Positions 1-7,760 of a DNA stretch of 11,913 nucleotides are shown piece by piece. The notes below the pieces were generated by a model, which was not told the DNA's origin, made no database searches, and saw only the letters and a program-made list of their open reading frames with translations. Origin of the DNA: Spirochaetota bacterium (GTDB taxonomy: Bacteria; Spirochaetota; Spirochaetia; DTKZ01); assembly GCA_029562045.1 (NCBI GenBank), contig JAKQWJ010000335.1, positions 1 through 11,913 on the forward strand. Reading direction: 5' to 3'. Numbering within the stretch: position 1 is the first letter of the stretch; every line of letters begins with the position of its first letter. The translations under genes and the position numbers were made by a program.

Positions 1-1
1 C

Positions 2-523
2 CGCGGCTCCGCGGACGCCGCCACGGGAACGGATGAAACAAGCTTCGTATTGCGGGACGCGCCGGCGGGGTCCGAAACACCGGAGCGCCCCCCCGCCGTC
101 TTCGGCCTCTGGGACTTCGTCCGGATGGTTCTGGTCCTCGCCTTCGTGGTGGGGCTCATCTACGGCGCCTTCCATCTGCTGAAAAAAATCTCCGCTCCCC
201 GGGAGGGAGGCCTGCGCTTTCTTGAGGTGCTGGAGACCCGCAACCTGGCGGCGGGCCGAAACCTCCATCTGGTGGAGGTGGGGAACCAGGTTCTGCTGGT
301 GGGGTCCGCCGAAGGCGGAGTGCGGCTGGTGGCGGAGATCACCGACAGGGAAACCATCGACGCCATAAAGCTGAAGGCGTCCGAGGCCGCGGCGGCGCCG
401 AAGGCCGGCAATTTCGCGGATCTGCTGAAAGGTTTTCTGCATCGGGGGGATGGGGAGACCGCCCCGGGGGAATCCCTGGATTTCATCAAACGGCAGAGGG
501 ACAGATTGAAAAAACTTCCGTGA
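2..523 (+). CDS. fliO: Flagellar biosynthesis protein FliO (FliZ family), 5' end missing
   Basis: FliO is the small single-span membrane protein that helps FliP assemble into the export gate of the flagellar type III secretion system. The reading frame is open from the window edge and ends with TGA at 521-523, so the gene starts upstream. The TTG at 50 is in frame but has no good ribosome site and probably lies inside the protein. Counting from that TTG, a hydrophobic span lies at about residues 22-45 (DFVRMVLVLAFVVGLIYGAF), followed by basic residues. A FliO-type cytoplasmic beta domain follows (RFLEVLETRNLAAGRNLHLV, then NQVLLVGSAEGGVRLV), with a charged helical C-terminus. Spirochaetal FliO proteins commonly carry a signal peptide and a periplasmic stretch before this span, which fits the missing N-terminus. 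It lies 28 bp upstream of fliP. A run of seven C (88-94) lies in the coding sequence. The family assignment is firm from context and domain; the true start cannot be seen. Confidence 0.85.
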   Translation, partial: RGSADAATGTDETSFVLRDAPAGSETPERPPAVFGLWDFVRMVLVLAFVVGLIYGAFHLLKKISAPREGGLRFLEVLETRNLAAGRNLHLVEVGNQVLLVGSAEGGVRLVAEITDRETIDAIKLKASEAAAAPKAGNFADLLKGFLHRGDGETAPGESLDFIKRQRDRLKKLP

Positions 524-534
524 CAACCCGGAAC

Positions 535-551
535 GGGAGACTGGGGGGGGA
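535..551 (+). promoter_or_regulatory. fliP ribosome-binding region with G8 tract
   Basis: A Shine-Dalgarno-like GGGAGA at 535-540 precedes an uninterrupted run of eight G (543-550), then a single A and the ATG of fliP at 552. The G run lies in the spacer, so a change in its length would alter the distance between the ribosome site and the start. The gene also opens with an A-run just after the ATG. That the tract varies is inference; only its presence is seen. Confidence 0.45.
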
Positions 552-1325
552 ATGAAAAAACGACGAATACTGCTCTGTCTTGCGCTTGCCGCCGTCCTCG
601 CGCCGGCGGGTGTTTTCGCCCAGGCGGGGGGCAACGCCCCGCTGACGGTCCCCTTCGTGGATCTGACCATCCGCCAGCCCGGGACGAACCAGGAGGTGGC
701 CTTTTCCCTCCAGCTTCTGCTGCTCCTGGCGGTCCTCAGCCTGGCCCCGTCGCTGGTCATCATCATGACCTCCTTCCTGCGGATATCCATCGTGCTGGAT
801 TTCGTCAAGCGGGCCCTGTCCCTGCAGCAGGTCCCGCCCAACCAGGTCATTCTGGGAATCGCGCTGTTTCTCACGGTGTTCATCATGTGGCCCACCCTGA
901 ACCGGATCTATACGGAGGCCTTCGTTCCTTTTTCCCAGGGCAGAATGAATATCGAGGAGGCCTACCGGGGGGCGGAGGGCCCTCTGCGGATTTTCATGTA
1001 CCGGCAGATGGAGGGGCGCCCGGACAATATCCGGCTCTTTATGCGGCTTTCCGGTCTGCCCCGGCCGGGGACCCTGGCGGACGTTCCCACCCGGGTGCTG
1101 ATCCCCGCCTTCATCCTCCACGAAATGACGGTGGCTTTTCAGATAGGGATCCTGCTCTTCATCCCCTTCATCATAATAGACATGGTGGTGGCCTCGACGC
1201 TCATGTCCATGGGCATGATCATGCTTCCTCCGGTGATGATCTCCATGCCCTTCAAACTGGTCCTTTTCGTTCTGGTGGACGGCTGGGGGCTCCTGACGGA
1301 GCAGATCGTGGCGAGTTTCCGGTGA
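552..1325 (+). CDS. fliP: Flagellar export gate protein FliP
   Basis: FliP forms the pentameric heart of the FliPQR export channel in the inner membrane, through which rod, hook and filament subunits leave the cytoplasm. The 257-aa product has a cleavable-looking signal peptide (KKRR, hydrophobic core, VFA before Q24), as many FliP proteins do. Hydrophobic spans follow at about 52-74, 98-114, 183-212 and 215-245. Family blocks are plain: SLVIIMTSFLRISIVL (68-83), NQVILGIALFLTVFIMWP (97-114), and the C-terminal block from IPAFI (184) through FKLVLFVLVDGW (234-245). The Met-rich loop MSMGMIMLPP (218-227) matches the loop that closes the channel in solved FliPQR structures. The ATG at 552 is preceded by a G-rich ribosome site, and the length is normal for the family. 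The gene sits 13 bp before fliQ. Confidence 0.97.
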   Translation: MKKRRILLCLALAAVLAPAGVFAQAGGNAPLTVPFVDLTIRQPGTNQEVAFSLQLLLLLAVLSLAPSLVIIMTSFLRISIVLDFVKRALSLQQVPPNQVILGIALFLTVFIMWPTLNRIYTEAFVPFSQGRMNIEEAYRGAEGPLRIFMYRQMEGRPDNIRLFMRLSGLPRPGTLADVPTRVLIPAFILHEMTVAFQIGILLFIPFIIIDMVVASTLMSMGMIMLPPVMISMPFKLVLFVLVDGWGLLTEQIVASFR

Positions 1326-1338
1326 GGGAGGGTTTTCT

Positions 1339-1608
1339 GTGAGTCTGGGTTATGCGGTGTATCTCATGAGGGGCGCGATCTTCCAGATCCTGATCCTGTC
1401 CGCGCCGGTTCTGGTCATCGGCCTTCTGGTGGGGCTGGTGGTCTCGATCCTGCAGGCCACGACCTCGATCCAGGAGCAGACCCTGACCTTCGTTCCGAAG
1501 ATCGCGGCGATTCTGCTGTCCCTGGTGTTTTTCGGGCCCTGGATCTTCGCTTCCCTGGCCCAGTATACGGTGCAGCTTTTCCGGCAGATTCCGCAGATGG
1601 TGAGGTAG
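1339..1608 (+). CDS. fliQ: Flagellar export gate protein FliQ
   Basis: FliQ is the small two-helix subunit that packs around the FliP ring in the export channel. The 89-aa length is exactly that expected. Two hydrophobic hairpin segments are seen at about residues 14-38 and 52-76. Between them is the family signature loop QATTSIQEQTLTFVPK (39-54), the counterpart of the QxxTxIxExTLxFxPK block of other FliQ proteins. The start is GTG, chosen because GAGGGAGGG (1324-1332) lies just upstream and because translation from here gives the normal FliQ N-terminus. It is followed after only 3 bp by fliR, which suggests coupled translation of these stoichiometric partners. Confidence 0.96.
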   Translation: MSLGYAVYLMRGAIFQILILSAPVLVIGLLVGLVVSILQATTSIQEQTLTFVPKIAAILLSLVFFGPWIFASLAQYTVQLFRQIPQMVR

Positions 1609-1611
1609 ATC

Positions 1612-2403
1612 GTGCTGGGAACCCTGGTGGCGGACAGCGGGCTTTTTTTCCTCGTTTTCGCGCGGGTCCTCGCGCTGGTGGAGACCGCGCCGCTCCTGTC
1701 CTCCGATGCGACTCCGCAGATCGGCAAGATCGCCCTGGGTTTCTTCGCCTCCTTCGTGGTTTTTCCCTGGGTCCGGGAAGCGGGCTACCCCATCCCCGAG
1801 AGCGGCCTGGCTTACGGGCTCTTGGCGGCGGGGGAGGCCCTGGTGGGGATCGTCATGGGGTTTTTCCTCACCCTCATCTATTCGGGCTTCCAGCTGGCGG
1901 GCCAGTACTACTCCCTGCAGATGGGCTTCGGGGCCTCGGAGGTCTTCGATCCCCTGGCGCAGATCGAAATCCCCATCATGGGGCAGTTTCTGAACCTCAT
2001 CGCCATGCTGGTCTTCCTGATCACTTCGGGGTTCCAGAAGGTTTTCCTCGTCGGGGTATTCCGCTCCTTCCAGGCCATGCGGGCGGTGGATCTGGTGATC
2101 CACCGGGAGTACATCGTCCGCATGGTGCTTTCCGGGACGGCCCGGCTCTTCGAACAGAGCCTGGTCATCTCCCTGCCCATCCTGGGGACTCTCTTTCTCG
2201 TGTCCGTCACCATGGGGCTCCTGGCCAAGGCGGCCCCGCAGATGAATCTGTTGATGCTGGGGTTTCCCCTTTCCATCGGGACCGCCTTCCTGGTCCTCTT
2301 CCTGACCCTGCCCTTTCTGATGGAGATTTTCTCCGCGGTGGTGGACTACGGCTTCGAGGAGATACTCCGGCTCCTGACCCGGGCGCGGGAGGTCCGCGCA
2401 TGA
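1612..2403 (+). CDS. fliR: Flagellar export gate protein FliR
   Basis: FliR is the single-copy subunit that completes the FliP5-FliQ4-FliR1 helical gate and contacts FlhB. The 263-aa product is almost wholly hydrophobic, with about six membrane segments beginning near residues 5, 37, 66, 120, 178 and 210. The family pattern is visible in the N-terminal VFARVLALVETAPLLSS, the central EALVGIVMGF, and the C-terminal APQMNLLMLGFPLSIGTAFL block. The GTG start lies 3 bp after the fliQ stop and has the GGTGAGG of the fliQ end as its likely ribosome site. The last codons overlap flhB by 4 bp (ATGA), a classic coupling arrangement. A T7 run lies at 1643-1649 within codons; no frameshift is seen. Confidence 0.95.
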   Translation: MLGTLVADSGLFFLVFARVLALVETAPLLSSDATPQIGKIALGFFASFVVFPWVREAGYPIPESGLAYGLLAAGEALVGIVMGFFLTLIYSGFQLAGQYYSLQMGFGASEVFDPLAQIEIPIMGQFLNLIAMLVFLITSGFQKVFLVGVFRSFQAMRAVDLVIHREYIVRMVLSGTARLFEQSLVISLPILGTLFLVSVTMGLLAKAAPQMNLLMLGFPLSIGTAFLVLFLTLPFLMEIFSAVVDYGFEEILRLLTRAREVRA

Positions 2404-3551
2404 TGGCCTTCGAACGCTACCGGACAATGGGCCTGCGGGCGGATCCCGCCCTGGCGGCCATGCACCTGCAGTGGTTCGCCGCGGAGGACGAGGGACGCAC
2501 CGAGGAGCCCACGGAGCACAAGATCCGGAAGGCCCGGGAGGAGGGAAAGGTCGCCAAATCCATGGAGGTCTCCTCGGCGGTGGTCCTTCTCTTCGCGGTG
2601 GCCACCCTGGCGGCCCTGGGGCCCTACTACCTGCGGACCCTGCGGAGCATGATGGTCTTCTTTCTTCGAGGGCCCGGGGGAGGGGAGGTGGTGACCAACG
2701 GCAGCCTCTTTCCGGTTTTTCTGGGCTACTTCGTCCGCCTCGCCGCGCCGGTGGCCCTGGCGAGCCTGGTGGCGGCGGTCCTGGGCAACGTGATCCAGTT
2801 CGGCTTTCTCTTCACCGTGAAGCCCCTGGTCCCGGACCTGAACCGGATCGTTCCCCATTTTTCCCGCTTCATCCAGCGGTCGGTCCTCTCCGGAGAGGCT
2901 CTGTTCAACCTTTTCAAATCGGTCTTCAAGGTGCTGGTCATCGGCCTCATCGCCTTTCTGAACATCCGGATGGACTTCGGAAAGATAACGAGCATGATGC
3001 GGGGTCCCTTCCTGCAGGCCTGCGGCGGGATCCTGGGCATCGCCTTCCGCATCCTGCTGGAATCCGCGCTGGTGCTGCTGTTCCTGTCCCTCTTCGATTA
3101 TCTGTTCCAGAAGAGGCAGCACATCGAGTCCCTGAAAATGTCCCGGCAGGAAGTGATCGAAGAGAGGAAGACCTACGAGGGGGACCCTCTGGTGCGGAGC
3201 CGGATGCGGCAGCGGATGCGGGAGCTCCTGGCCCGGGACATGGTGCGCACCGTTCCCCGGGCGGATGTGGTGGTGACCAACCCCACCCATTACGCGGTGG
3301 CGCTGGAGTACAAGACCGAGGCGATGGAGGCGCCCATGGTCACCGCCAAGGGGCGGGACCACGTGGCGGAGACCATAAAGAGGCTCGCCCGGGAGAGCTC
3401 GGTTCCCACGGTGGAGAACAAGCCCCTGGCCCGGGCGCTGTTCGCGGAGGTCGAATTGGGCGACACGATCCCGGTGAAGTATTACGAGGCGGTGGCGGCG
3501 GTTCTGAAGCAGGTGTATGCGATGAACGAAAAAAAGCGCCGGGCCGGATAG
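2400..3551 (+). CDS. flhB: Flagellar export switch protein FlhB
   Basis: FlhB wraps round the FliPQR gate and switches substrate specificity from rod/hook to filament proteins after cutting itself. The 383-aa product has a charged N-terminus with the family block EDEGRTEEPTEHKIRKAREE (29-48). Four membrane spans follow at about 56-75, 108-136, 172-190 and 207-234. The linker LKMSRQEVIEERKTYEGDP (245-263) leads to the cytoplasmic domain, which contains the self-cleavage motif NPTH at residues 294-297 (bases 3279-3290). The motif is intact, so normal autocleavage is expected. I chose the ATG at 2400 because GGGAGG lies at 2387-2392, a 7-nt spacing, and because it overlaps the fliR stop. ATG codons at 2403, 2427 and 2460 are alternatives. 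The next gene begins 9 bp later. Confidence 0.97.
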   Translation: MMAFERYRTMGLRADPALAAMHLQWFAAEDEGRTEEPTEHKIRKAREEGKVAKSMEVSSAVVLLFAVATLAALGPYYLRTLRSMMVFFLRGPGGGEVVTNGSLFPVFLGYFVRLAAPVALASLVAAVLGNVIQFGFLFTVKPLVPDLNRIVPHFSRFIQRSVLSGEALFNLFKSVFKVLVIGLIAFLNIRMDFGKITSMMRGPFLQACGGILGIAFRILLESALVLLFLSLFDYLFQKRQHIESLKMSRQEVIEERKTYEGDPLVRSRMRQRMRELLARDMVRTVPRADVVVTNPTHYAVALEYKTEAMEAPMVTAKGRDHVAETIKRLARESSVPTVENKPLARALFAEVELGDTIPVKYYEAVAAVLKQVYAMNEKKRRAG

Positions 3552-3560
3552 GAGGGCGCG

Positions 3561-5639
3561 GTGTCGGACGTGGGAACCATTTTCAACAACGCCTTTCTCC
3601 GGCAGAAGAGCGACGCCCTGGTGGCGGTGGGCGTGGTGGTCATCGTCATGATGCTGATCATCCCCCTGCCCACCTTTCTGCTGGACACCCTGATGGCCTT
3701 CAACCTGATGCTGAGCCTGCTGATCATCCTGATCACCCTGTACACCTCCCGGGCCCTGGAGTTTTCGGTTTTTCCCACCCTGCTGCTGGTGACGACGGTT
3801 TTCGGCCTGGCGCTGAACGTTTCCTCCACCCGGCTCATCCTGGCCCAGGGGCACCGGTTCGACGGCAAGATCATCAAAGCCTTCGCCGGCTTCGTGGTGG
3901 GCACCAAGGGCTCGGAGGGCCTGGTGATCGGCTTCATCATCTTCATCATCATCGTGGCGGTGCAGTTCATCGTCATCACCAAGGGGGCGACCCGGGTCGC
4001 GGAGGTGGCGGCCCGGTTCACCCTGGACGCCCTGCCGGGAAAGCAGATGGCCATCGAGGCGGAGTACAATTCCGGGGCCATCACCGAGGAGGAGTCCAGC
4101 CGGAAGAAAAACGATCTCCAGCGGGAGGTGGATTTCTACGGGGCCATGGACGGAGCCTCCAAGTTCGTTTCCGGAAACGTCAAGGTGGGCCTGCTGATCA
4201 CCGCCATCAACCTCATCGGCGGCATGGTGGTGGGGATGTCCATCCACGGCGAGACCTGGAAGACCGCGGTGGACACCTATTTCTCCCTCACCATCGGGGA
4301 CGGCCTGGTTTCCCAGTTTCCCGCCCTGCTGGTCTCCACGGCTACGGGCCTCATCGTCACCCGGGCGGTCTCGGACGGCTCCTTCGGCTCCGACGTCACC
4401 CGGCAGTTCTCCCGGCAGTCCCGGATCTACTGGATCGCGTCGGTCTTCCTTATCATCCTCGCTTTCCTGCCCGGGTTCCCCTGGTATGTCCTTCTGCCCA
4501 TGGGGCTCCTGACGGGTTTTTTCGCCTTCAACCTGTCGCGGAAGGAACTCCTCCCTTCCCAGGATGGGGCGGCCCAGGCGGCGGGCCGGGCGGCGCCGGC
4601 GGAGATCTCCCCGGTGGTGCCCCTGGACCCCCTGTCGCTGGAGCTGGGCTACGGGCTCATCCCTCTGGTGGACAAGGACCAGGGGGCGGAGCTCCTGGAC
4701 CGGGTCACCCGGATCCGCAAGGAGGCGGCCCTGGACATAGGCCTGGTGGTGCCCCGGATCCGCATCATCGACAACATGAAGCTGGAACCCTCGGAGTACT
4801 GCCTGAAGATCAAGGGGGTGGAGGTGGGCCGGGGGACCCTGCGCCTGGAACGCTACCTGGCCATCAACCCCGGCGGCATCCGGGCGGAGCTGGAAGGGGA
4901 GGAGACCCGGGACCCCGCCTTCGGGCTTCCCGCCCTGTGGATCACCGAAGACCTGCGGGAGAGGGCGGAGCGCCTGGGCTACACCGTGGTGGATCCGCCG
5001 TCCATCATCGCCACCCATCTGACGGAAATCATCAAGAAGCATGCGGCGGAGATCCTGGGACGGCAGGAGCTCCAGTCCATTCTCGATGCCCTGAAGAGGG
5101 ATTACCCCGCGGTGGTGGAGGATGTGCAGAAGCATCTGTCCCTGGGGGAGATCCAGAGGACTCTGCAGAACCTGCTCCGGGAACGGGTGTCCATCCGGAA
5201 CATGGTGGCCATTCTGGAGACCCTGGCGGATTACGGGGCGGTGACCAAGGAAACCAGTTTCCTCACCGAAAAGGTCCGCCAGGCCCTGGCCCGGCAGATA
5301 TGTCTCCAGTACGCCGACACCGGAATGGTCCTGCGGGTCTTCACCCTGGACCCCAGACTGGAGCAGGCCATCATCGATTCCCGGGTCGAGACCGCCGGCG
5401 GTCTGGTGGCGGCTCTGAAACCGGAAACCCAGCGCCGGTGGATCCACACCCTGGCCAACCGTCTCAGGGCGGTCCGGGACGGGGGCTTCTTCCCCATCGT
5501 TCTCTGCTCCGAAGCCGCCCGCCCCCTGGTGCGGTCCTCCACCGTCCGGGATTTTCCCGATCTGGTGGCGCTGTCGGTGCCGGAAATCATTCCGGACATG
5601 AAGATCGAATCTCTGGGTGAAATAAAGCTGGAAGGATAG
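3561..5639 (+). CDS. flhA: Flagellar export ring protein FlhA
   Basis: FlhA forms the nonameric ring of the export gate. Its membrane half couples proton flow to secretion and its cytoplasmic half docks chaperone-substrate complexes. The 692-aa length is typical. The N-terminal half has about eight membrane spans (about 20-345) and the FHIPEP-family block RFTLDALPGKQMAI (152-165), then DFYGAMDGASKFVSG (191-205) and LTIGDGLVSQFPAL (243-256). The soluble half runs from about 365. Aligned by eye to Salmonella FlhA, Arg94, Arg147, Arg154, Asp158, Lys203 and Asp249 have counterparts (R91, R145, R152, D156, K201, D247). The position of the functionally critical Asp208 is Asn206. The GTG start follows GGAGG (3551-3555) with a short spacer. 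flhF starts 5 bp after the stop. Confidence 0.97.
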   Translation: MSDVGTIFNNAFLRQKSDALVAVGVVVIVMMLIIPLPTFLLDTLMAFNLMLSLLIILITLYTSRALEFSVFPTLLLVTTVFGLALNVSSTRLILAQGHRFDGKIIKAFAGFVVGTKGSEGLVIGFIIFIIIVAVQFIVITKGATRVAEVAARFTLDALPGKQMAIEAEYNSGAITEEESSRKKNDLQREVDFYGAMDGASKFVSGNVKVGLLITAINLIGGMVVGMSIHGETWKTAVDTYFSLTIGDGLVSQFPALLVSTATGLIVTRAVSDGSFGSDVTRQFSRQSRIYWIASVFLIILAFLPGFPWYVLLPMGLLTGFFAFNLSRKELLPSQDGAAQAAGRAAPAEISPVVPLDPLSLELGYGLIPLVDKDQGAELLDRVTRIRKEAALDIGLVVPRIRIIDNMKLEPSEYCLKIKGVEVGRGTLRLERYLAINPGGIRAELEGEETRDPAFGLPALWITEDLRERAERLGYTVVDPPSIIATHLTEIIKKHAAEILGRQELQSILDALKRDYPAVVEDVQKHLSLGEIQRTLQNLLRERVSIRNMVAILETLADYGAVTKETSFLTEKVRQALARQICLQYADTGMVLRVFTLDPRLEQAIIDSRVETAGGLVAALKPETQRRWIHTLANRLRAVRDGGFFPIVLCSEAARPLVRSSTVRDFPDLVALSVPEIIPDMKIESLGEIKLEG

Positions 5640-5644
5640 ACACG

Positions 5645-6835
5645 ATGCAGTATTTTACGGAACAGGCGGATTCTCATCGGGAGGCCCTGGACAAGATCCG
5701 CCTGAAGTACGGCGACCAGGCGAAGATCCTCACCCATCGGACTGTGCGGCTCGGGGGCTTCCTCGGGCTCTTCACCCGGGAGGGGGTGGAGATAACCGGA
5801 TACCTCTCCGGGACGGCGGGCCGCGCGCGTATGCCTGATCTGGAGGAGGAGAAGAAGAAGCTCCTGTCCGTCATCCCTCCTGCGGCTCCGAAACAGGACG
5901 GCGCCACCCTGCAGCAGGTGCTGAAGGAGGTCCAGTCCCTTCGGGAGAAGCTGGACGCGGCGCCTGCCCCGCCGGTCCGGTGGGACGAGAACGCCACGAT
6001 CCGGCGGATCGCTGATCTTCTCCGGGACAACGATTTCAGCCCCTCCCGGATAGCTGCGATGGAGGAAAGGCTGAAGAAGGAGTTTTCGCTGGAGGAGCTG
6101 GAGGATTTCGACACCGTTCAGGACGCGGTGGTGGACTGGATCGGCGAATCCCTGGAGATATACCGGGAGAAGAAGGCTGCGGGGCCGAAGGTCTTCATCA
6201 TCGTGGGCCCCACCGGCGTGGGAAAGACCACCACCATCGCCAAGCTGTCGGCCCGGTACGGGGTCAGCGCCGCCAGGCCCAAAAAGGTGAGGATCCTGAC
6301 CATCGACAATTACCGGATAGGCGCCAAGGAGCAGATCGAAACCTACGGCGACATCATGGGCATCCCCGTGGCCTGCGTCGAAAACTTTCAGGACTTCAAG
6401 AAGCACCTGGCCCTGTACCGGGACGCGGACATCATCTTCGTCGACACCATCGGCAAGAGCCCCCGGGACTTCGTGAAGCTGGCGGAGATGAAGGAGCTCC
6501 TCGAAGCCGCCTCCGGCCAGGCGGGGGTGCACCTGGCGGTCAGCGCCACCACCAAGACCGCCGACATCCTGGACGTCATGCAGCAGTTCGAGCCCTTCGG
6601 CTACGAGTCGGTGATCGTCACGAAGCTGGACGAAACTTCCCGGGTGGGGGGCATCATCTCCGCGCTGGCGGACCGGCGCAAGAGTCTGTCCTACCTGACC
6701 GACGGCCAGAGGGTGCCTCAGGATATCGAGCTGGCCTCCCAGGTGCGGCTTCTTCTGCGGCTGCAGGGCTTCCGGGTGCGCAGAGATCACGTGGAAAAGA
6801 AATTCGGCCGTTCGGCCGAGGAAGTGACGGTGTAA
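5645..6835 (+). CDS. flhF: Flagellar placement GTPase FlhF
   Basis: FlhF is an SRP-type GTPase that recruits the first flagellar parts to the correct site, usually a pole; in spirochaetes this means the cell ends where periplasmic flagella insert. The 396-aa product has the usual N-terminal B domain (about 1-58, including LTHRTVRLGGFLGLFTREGV). A variable, Pro-rich linker follows, then the NG GTPase region. The P-loop GPTGVGKT is at 188-195, the G3 motif appears as DTIGK (267-271) rather than the common DTAGR, and the G4 motif TKLD is at 326-329. The ATG follows a GGAAGGA ribosome site at the end of flhA. It stands 10 bp before its partner flhG, which suggests they are made together. The function assignment is firm; the exact effect of the G3 variant is unknown. 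Confidence 0.96.
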   Translation: MQYFTEQADSHREALDKIRLKYGDQAKILTHRTVRLGGFLGLFTREGVEITGYLSGTAGRARMPDLEEEKKKLLSVIPPAAPKQDGATLQQVLKEVQSLREKLDAAPAPPVRWDENATIRRIADLLRDNDFSPSRIAAMEERLKKEFSLEELEDFDTVQDAVVDWIGESLEIYREKKAAGPKVFIIVGPTGVGKTTTIAKLSARYGVSAARPKKVRILTIDNYRIGAKEQIETYGDIMGIPVACVENFQDFKKHLALYRDADIIFVDTIGKSPRDFVKLAEMKELLEAASGQAGVHLAVSATTKTADILDVMQQFEPFGYESVIVTKLDETSRVGGIISALADRRKSLSYLTDGQRVPQDIELASQVRLLLRLQGFRVRRDHVEKKFGRSAEEVTV

Positions 6836-6845
6836 GGAGCGGGCG

Positions 6846-7760
6846 ATGGCGGACCAGGCGGAAACTCTTCGGGAAATCATGAAAACCAAAAACGGCCCGG
6901 TTCCCGGACCCTCGGGGGAAAAGACCCGGATCATCACCATAGCCAGCGGAAAGGGCGGGGTGGGGAAGACCAACATCTCCACCAACCTGGCGATAACCTA
7001 TGCCCAGATGGGGAAAAAAGTGATCCTCATGGACGCCGACCTGGGGCTGGCCAACGTCAACGTGGTTCTGGGGATCATCCCGAAATACAATCTCTACCAT
7101 CTCTTCCGGAAACAGAAGTCCATGCGGGAGATCATCATGGACACCGATTACGGCATCCGGATCGTCGCGGGGGCTTCCGGGTTCGCGAAGATAGCCAATC
7201 TGACGGAGGAGGAACGTTTCGACTTCGTGGGCGAGCTGCAGGAGCTTTCCGCGGCGGACATCATCATCATCGATACCAGCGCGGGGGTGTCCAACAATGT
7301 GCTCTCCTTCGTGGCCGCCGCCGATGAGGTTCTCATCGTCACGACACCGGAGCCGACGGCCATAACCGACGCCTACGGCATCATAAAAATCATCGCCACC
7401 GAGATCGACAATCTCAACCTGGGGCTCAAACTGATCGTCAACCGGGTAAAATCGGTGGTGGAGGGACGGAAGGTGGCGGAGCGGGTCATAACCATCGCCG
7501 GGCAGTTTCTGAATATCAAGGTCGATTATCTGGGTTATGTCTACGAGGACCCGGCGGTGCAGAGCGCCGTCATCCGGCAGAAACCCTTCATGATCGTGGA
7601 CCCGAAGGGAAAGGCCAGCATCTGCCTCAAGCATATCGTCTCCCGGCTGGAGAAGGTGGAATATAGGGACGGGAAGGGGTTGGGCGGTTTTTTGAAAAAA
7701 CTGCTGGGCGGAGGAAACGAGGATCGGGACCCCCGGGGCTTGTTGACTCGGGGAGGGTAA
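6846..7760 (+). CDS. flhG: Flagellar number regulator FlhG (FleN/YlxH), MinD-like ATPase
   Basis: FlhG is a MinD/ParA-type ATPase that limits flagellar number and stimulates the GTPase activity of FlhF. The 304-aa product has the deviant Walker A motif KGGVGKT (36-42) with signature Lys36. It also has the DADLGLANVNVVLG block (63-76) and the Walker B aspartate D143 in IIIDTSAG. The N-terminal stretch DQAETLR (3-9) matches the DQAxxLR activator motif known from Bacillus-type FlhG, which inserts a Gln into the FlhF active site. The C-terminal segment GLGGFLKKLLGGG (278-290) could be the amphipathic membrane-targeting helix of MinD-like proteins; this is inference. The ATG at 6846 follows AAGGAG (6835-6840). 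The bases encoding GFLKK form a T6/A6 palindrome, and the last codons hold a promoter candidate for the next gene. Confidence 0.95.
   Translation: MADQAETLREIMKTKNGPVPGPSGEKTRIITIASGKGGVGKTNISTNLAITYAQMGKKVILMDADLGLANVNVVLGIIPKYNLYHLFRKQKSMREIIMDTDYGIRIVAGASGFAKIANLTEEERFDFVGELQELSAADIIIIDTSAGVSNNVLSFVAAADEVLIVTTPEPTAITDAYGIIKIIATEIDNLNLGLKLIVNRVKSVVEGRKVAERVITIAGQFLNIKVDYLGYVYEDPAVQSAVIRQKPFMIVDPKGKASICLKHIVSRLEKVEYRDGKGLGGFLKKLLGGGNEDRDPRGLLTRGG

Noticed and set aside
516..533. TTCCG/CGGAA inverted repeat spanning the fliO stop
   Set aside because: It is a 5-bp stem with an 8-nt loop and no T-run. Likely chance.
1172..1177. CATAAT inside fliP as a -10 box
   Set aside because: No -35-like hexamer lies 16-18 bp upstream, and the codons encode a conserved FliP segment (FIIIDM).
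4511..4522. GGG followed by T6 in flhA as an intrinsic terminator
   Set aside because: There is no stable hairpin before the T-run; it encodes a transmembrane Phe stretch.
2346..5620. Very long open frames overlapping flhB and flhA: 1033 codons on the minus strand and 1049 codons on the plus strand in another frame
   Set aside because: They are Gly/Pro/Arg- or His/Gln/Asp-rich with no family resemblance. They arise because GC-rich third positions suppress stop codons in shadow frames, while flhB and flhA are unmistakable.
6805..6818. Repeated palindrome CGGCCGTTCGGCCG near the flhF end as a terminator or protein site
   Set aside because: It can form a 5-6 bp stem but has no following T-run and is fully explained by coding sequence (FGRSAE).
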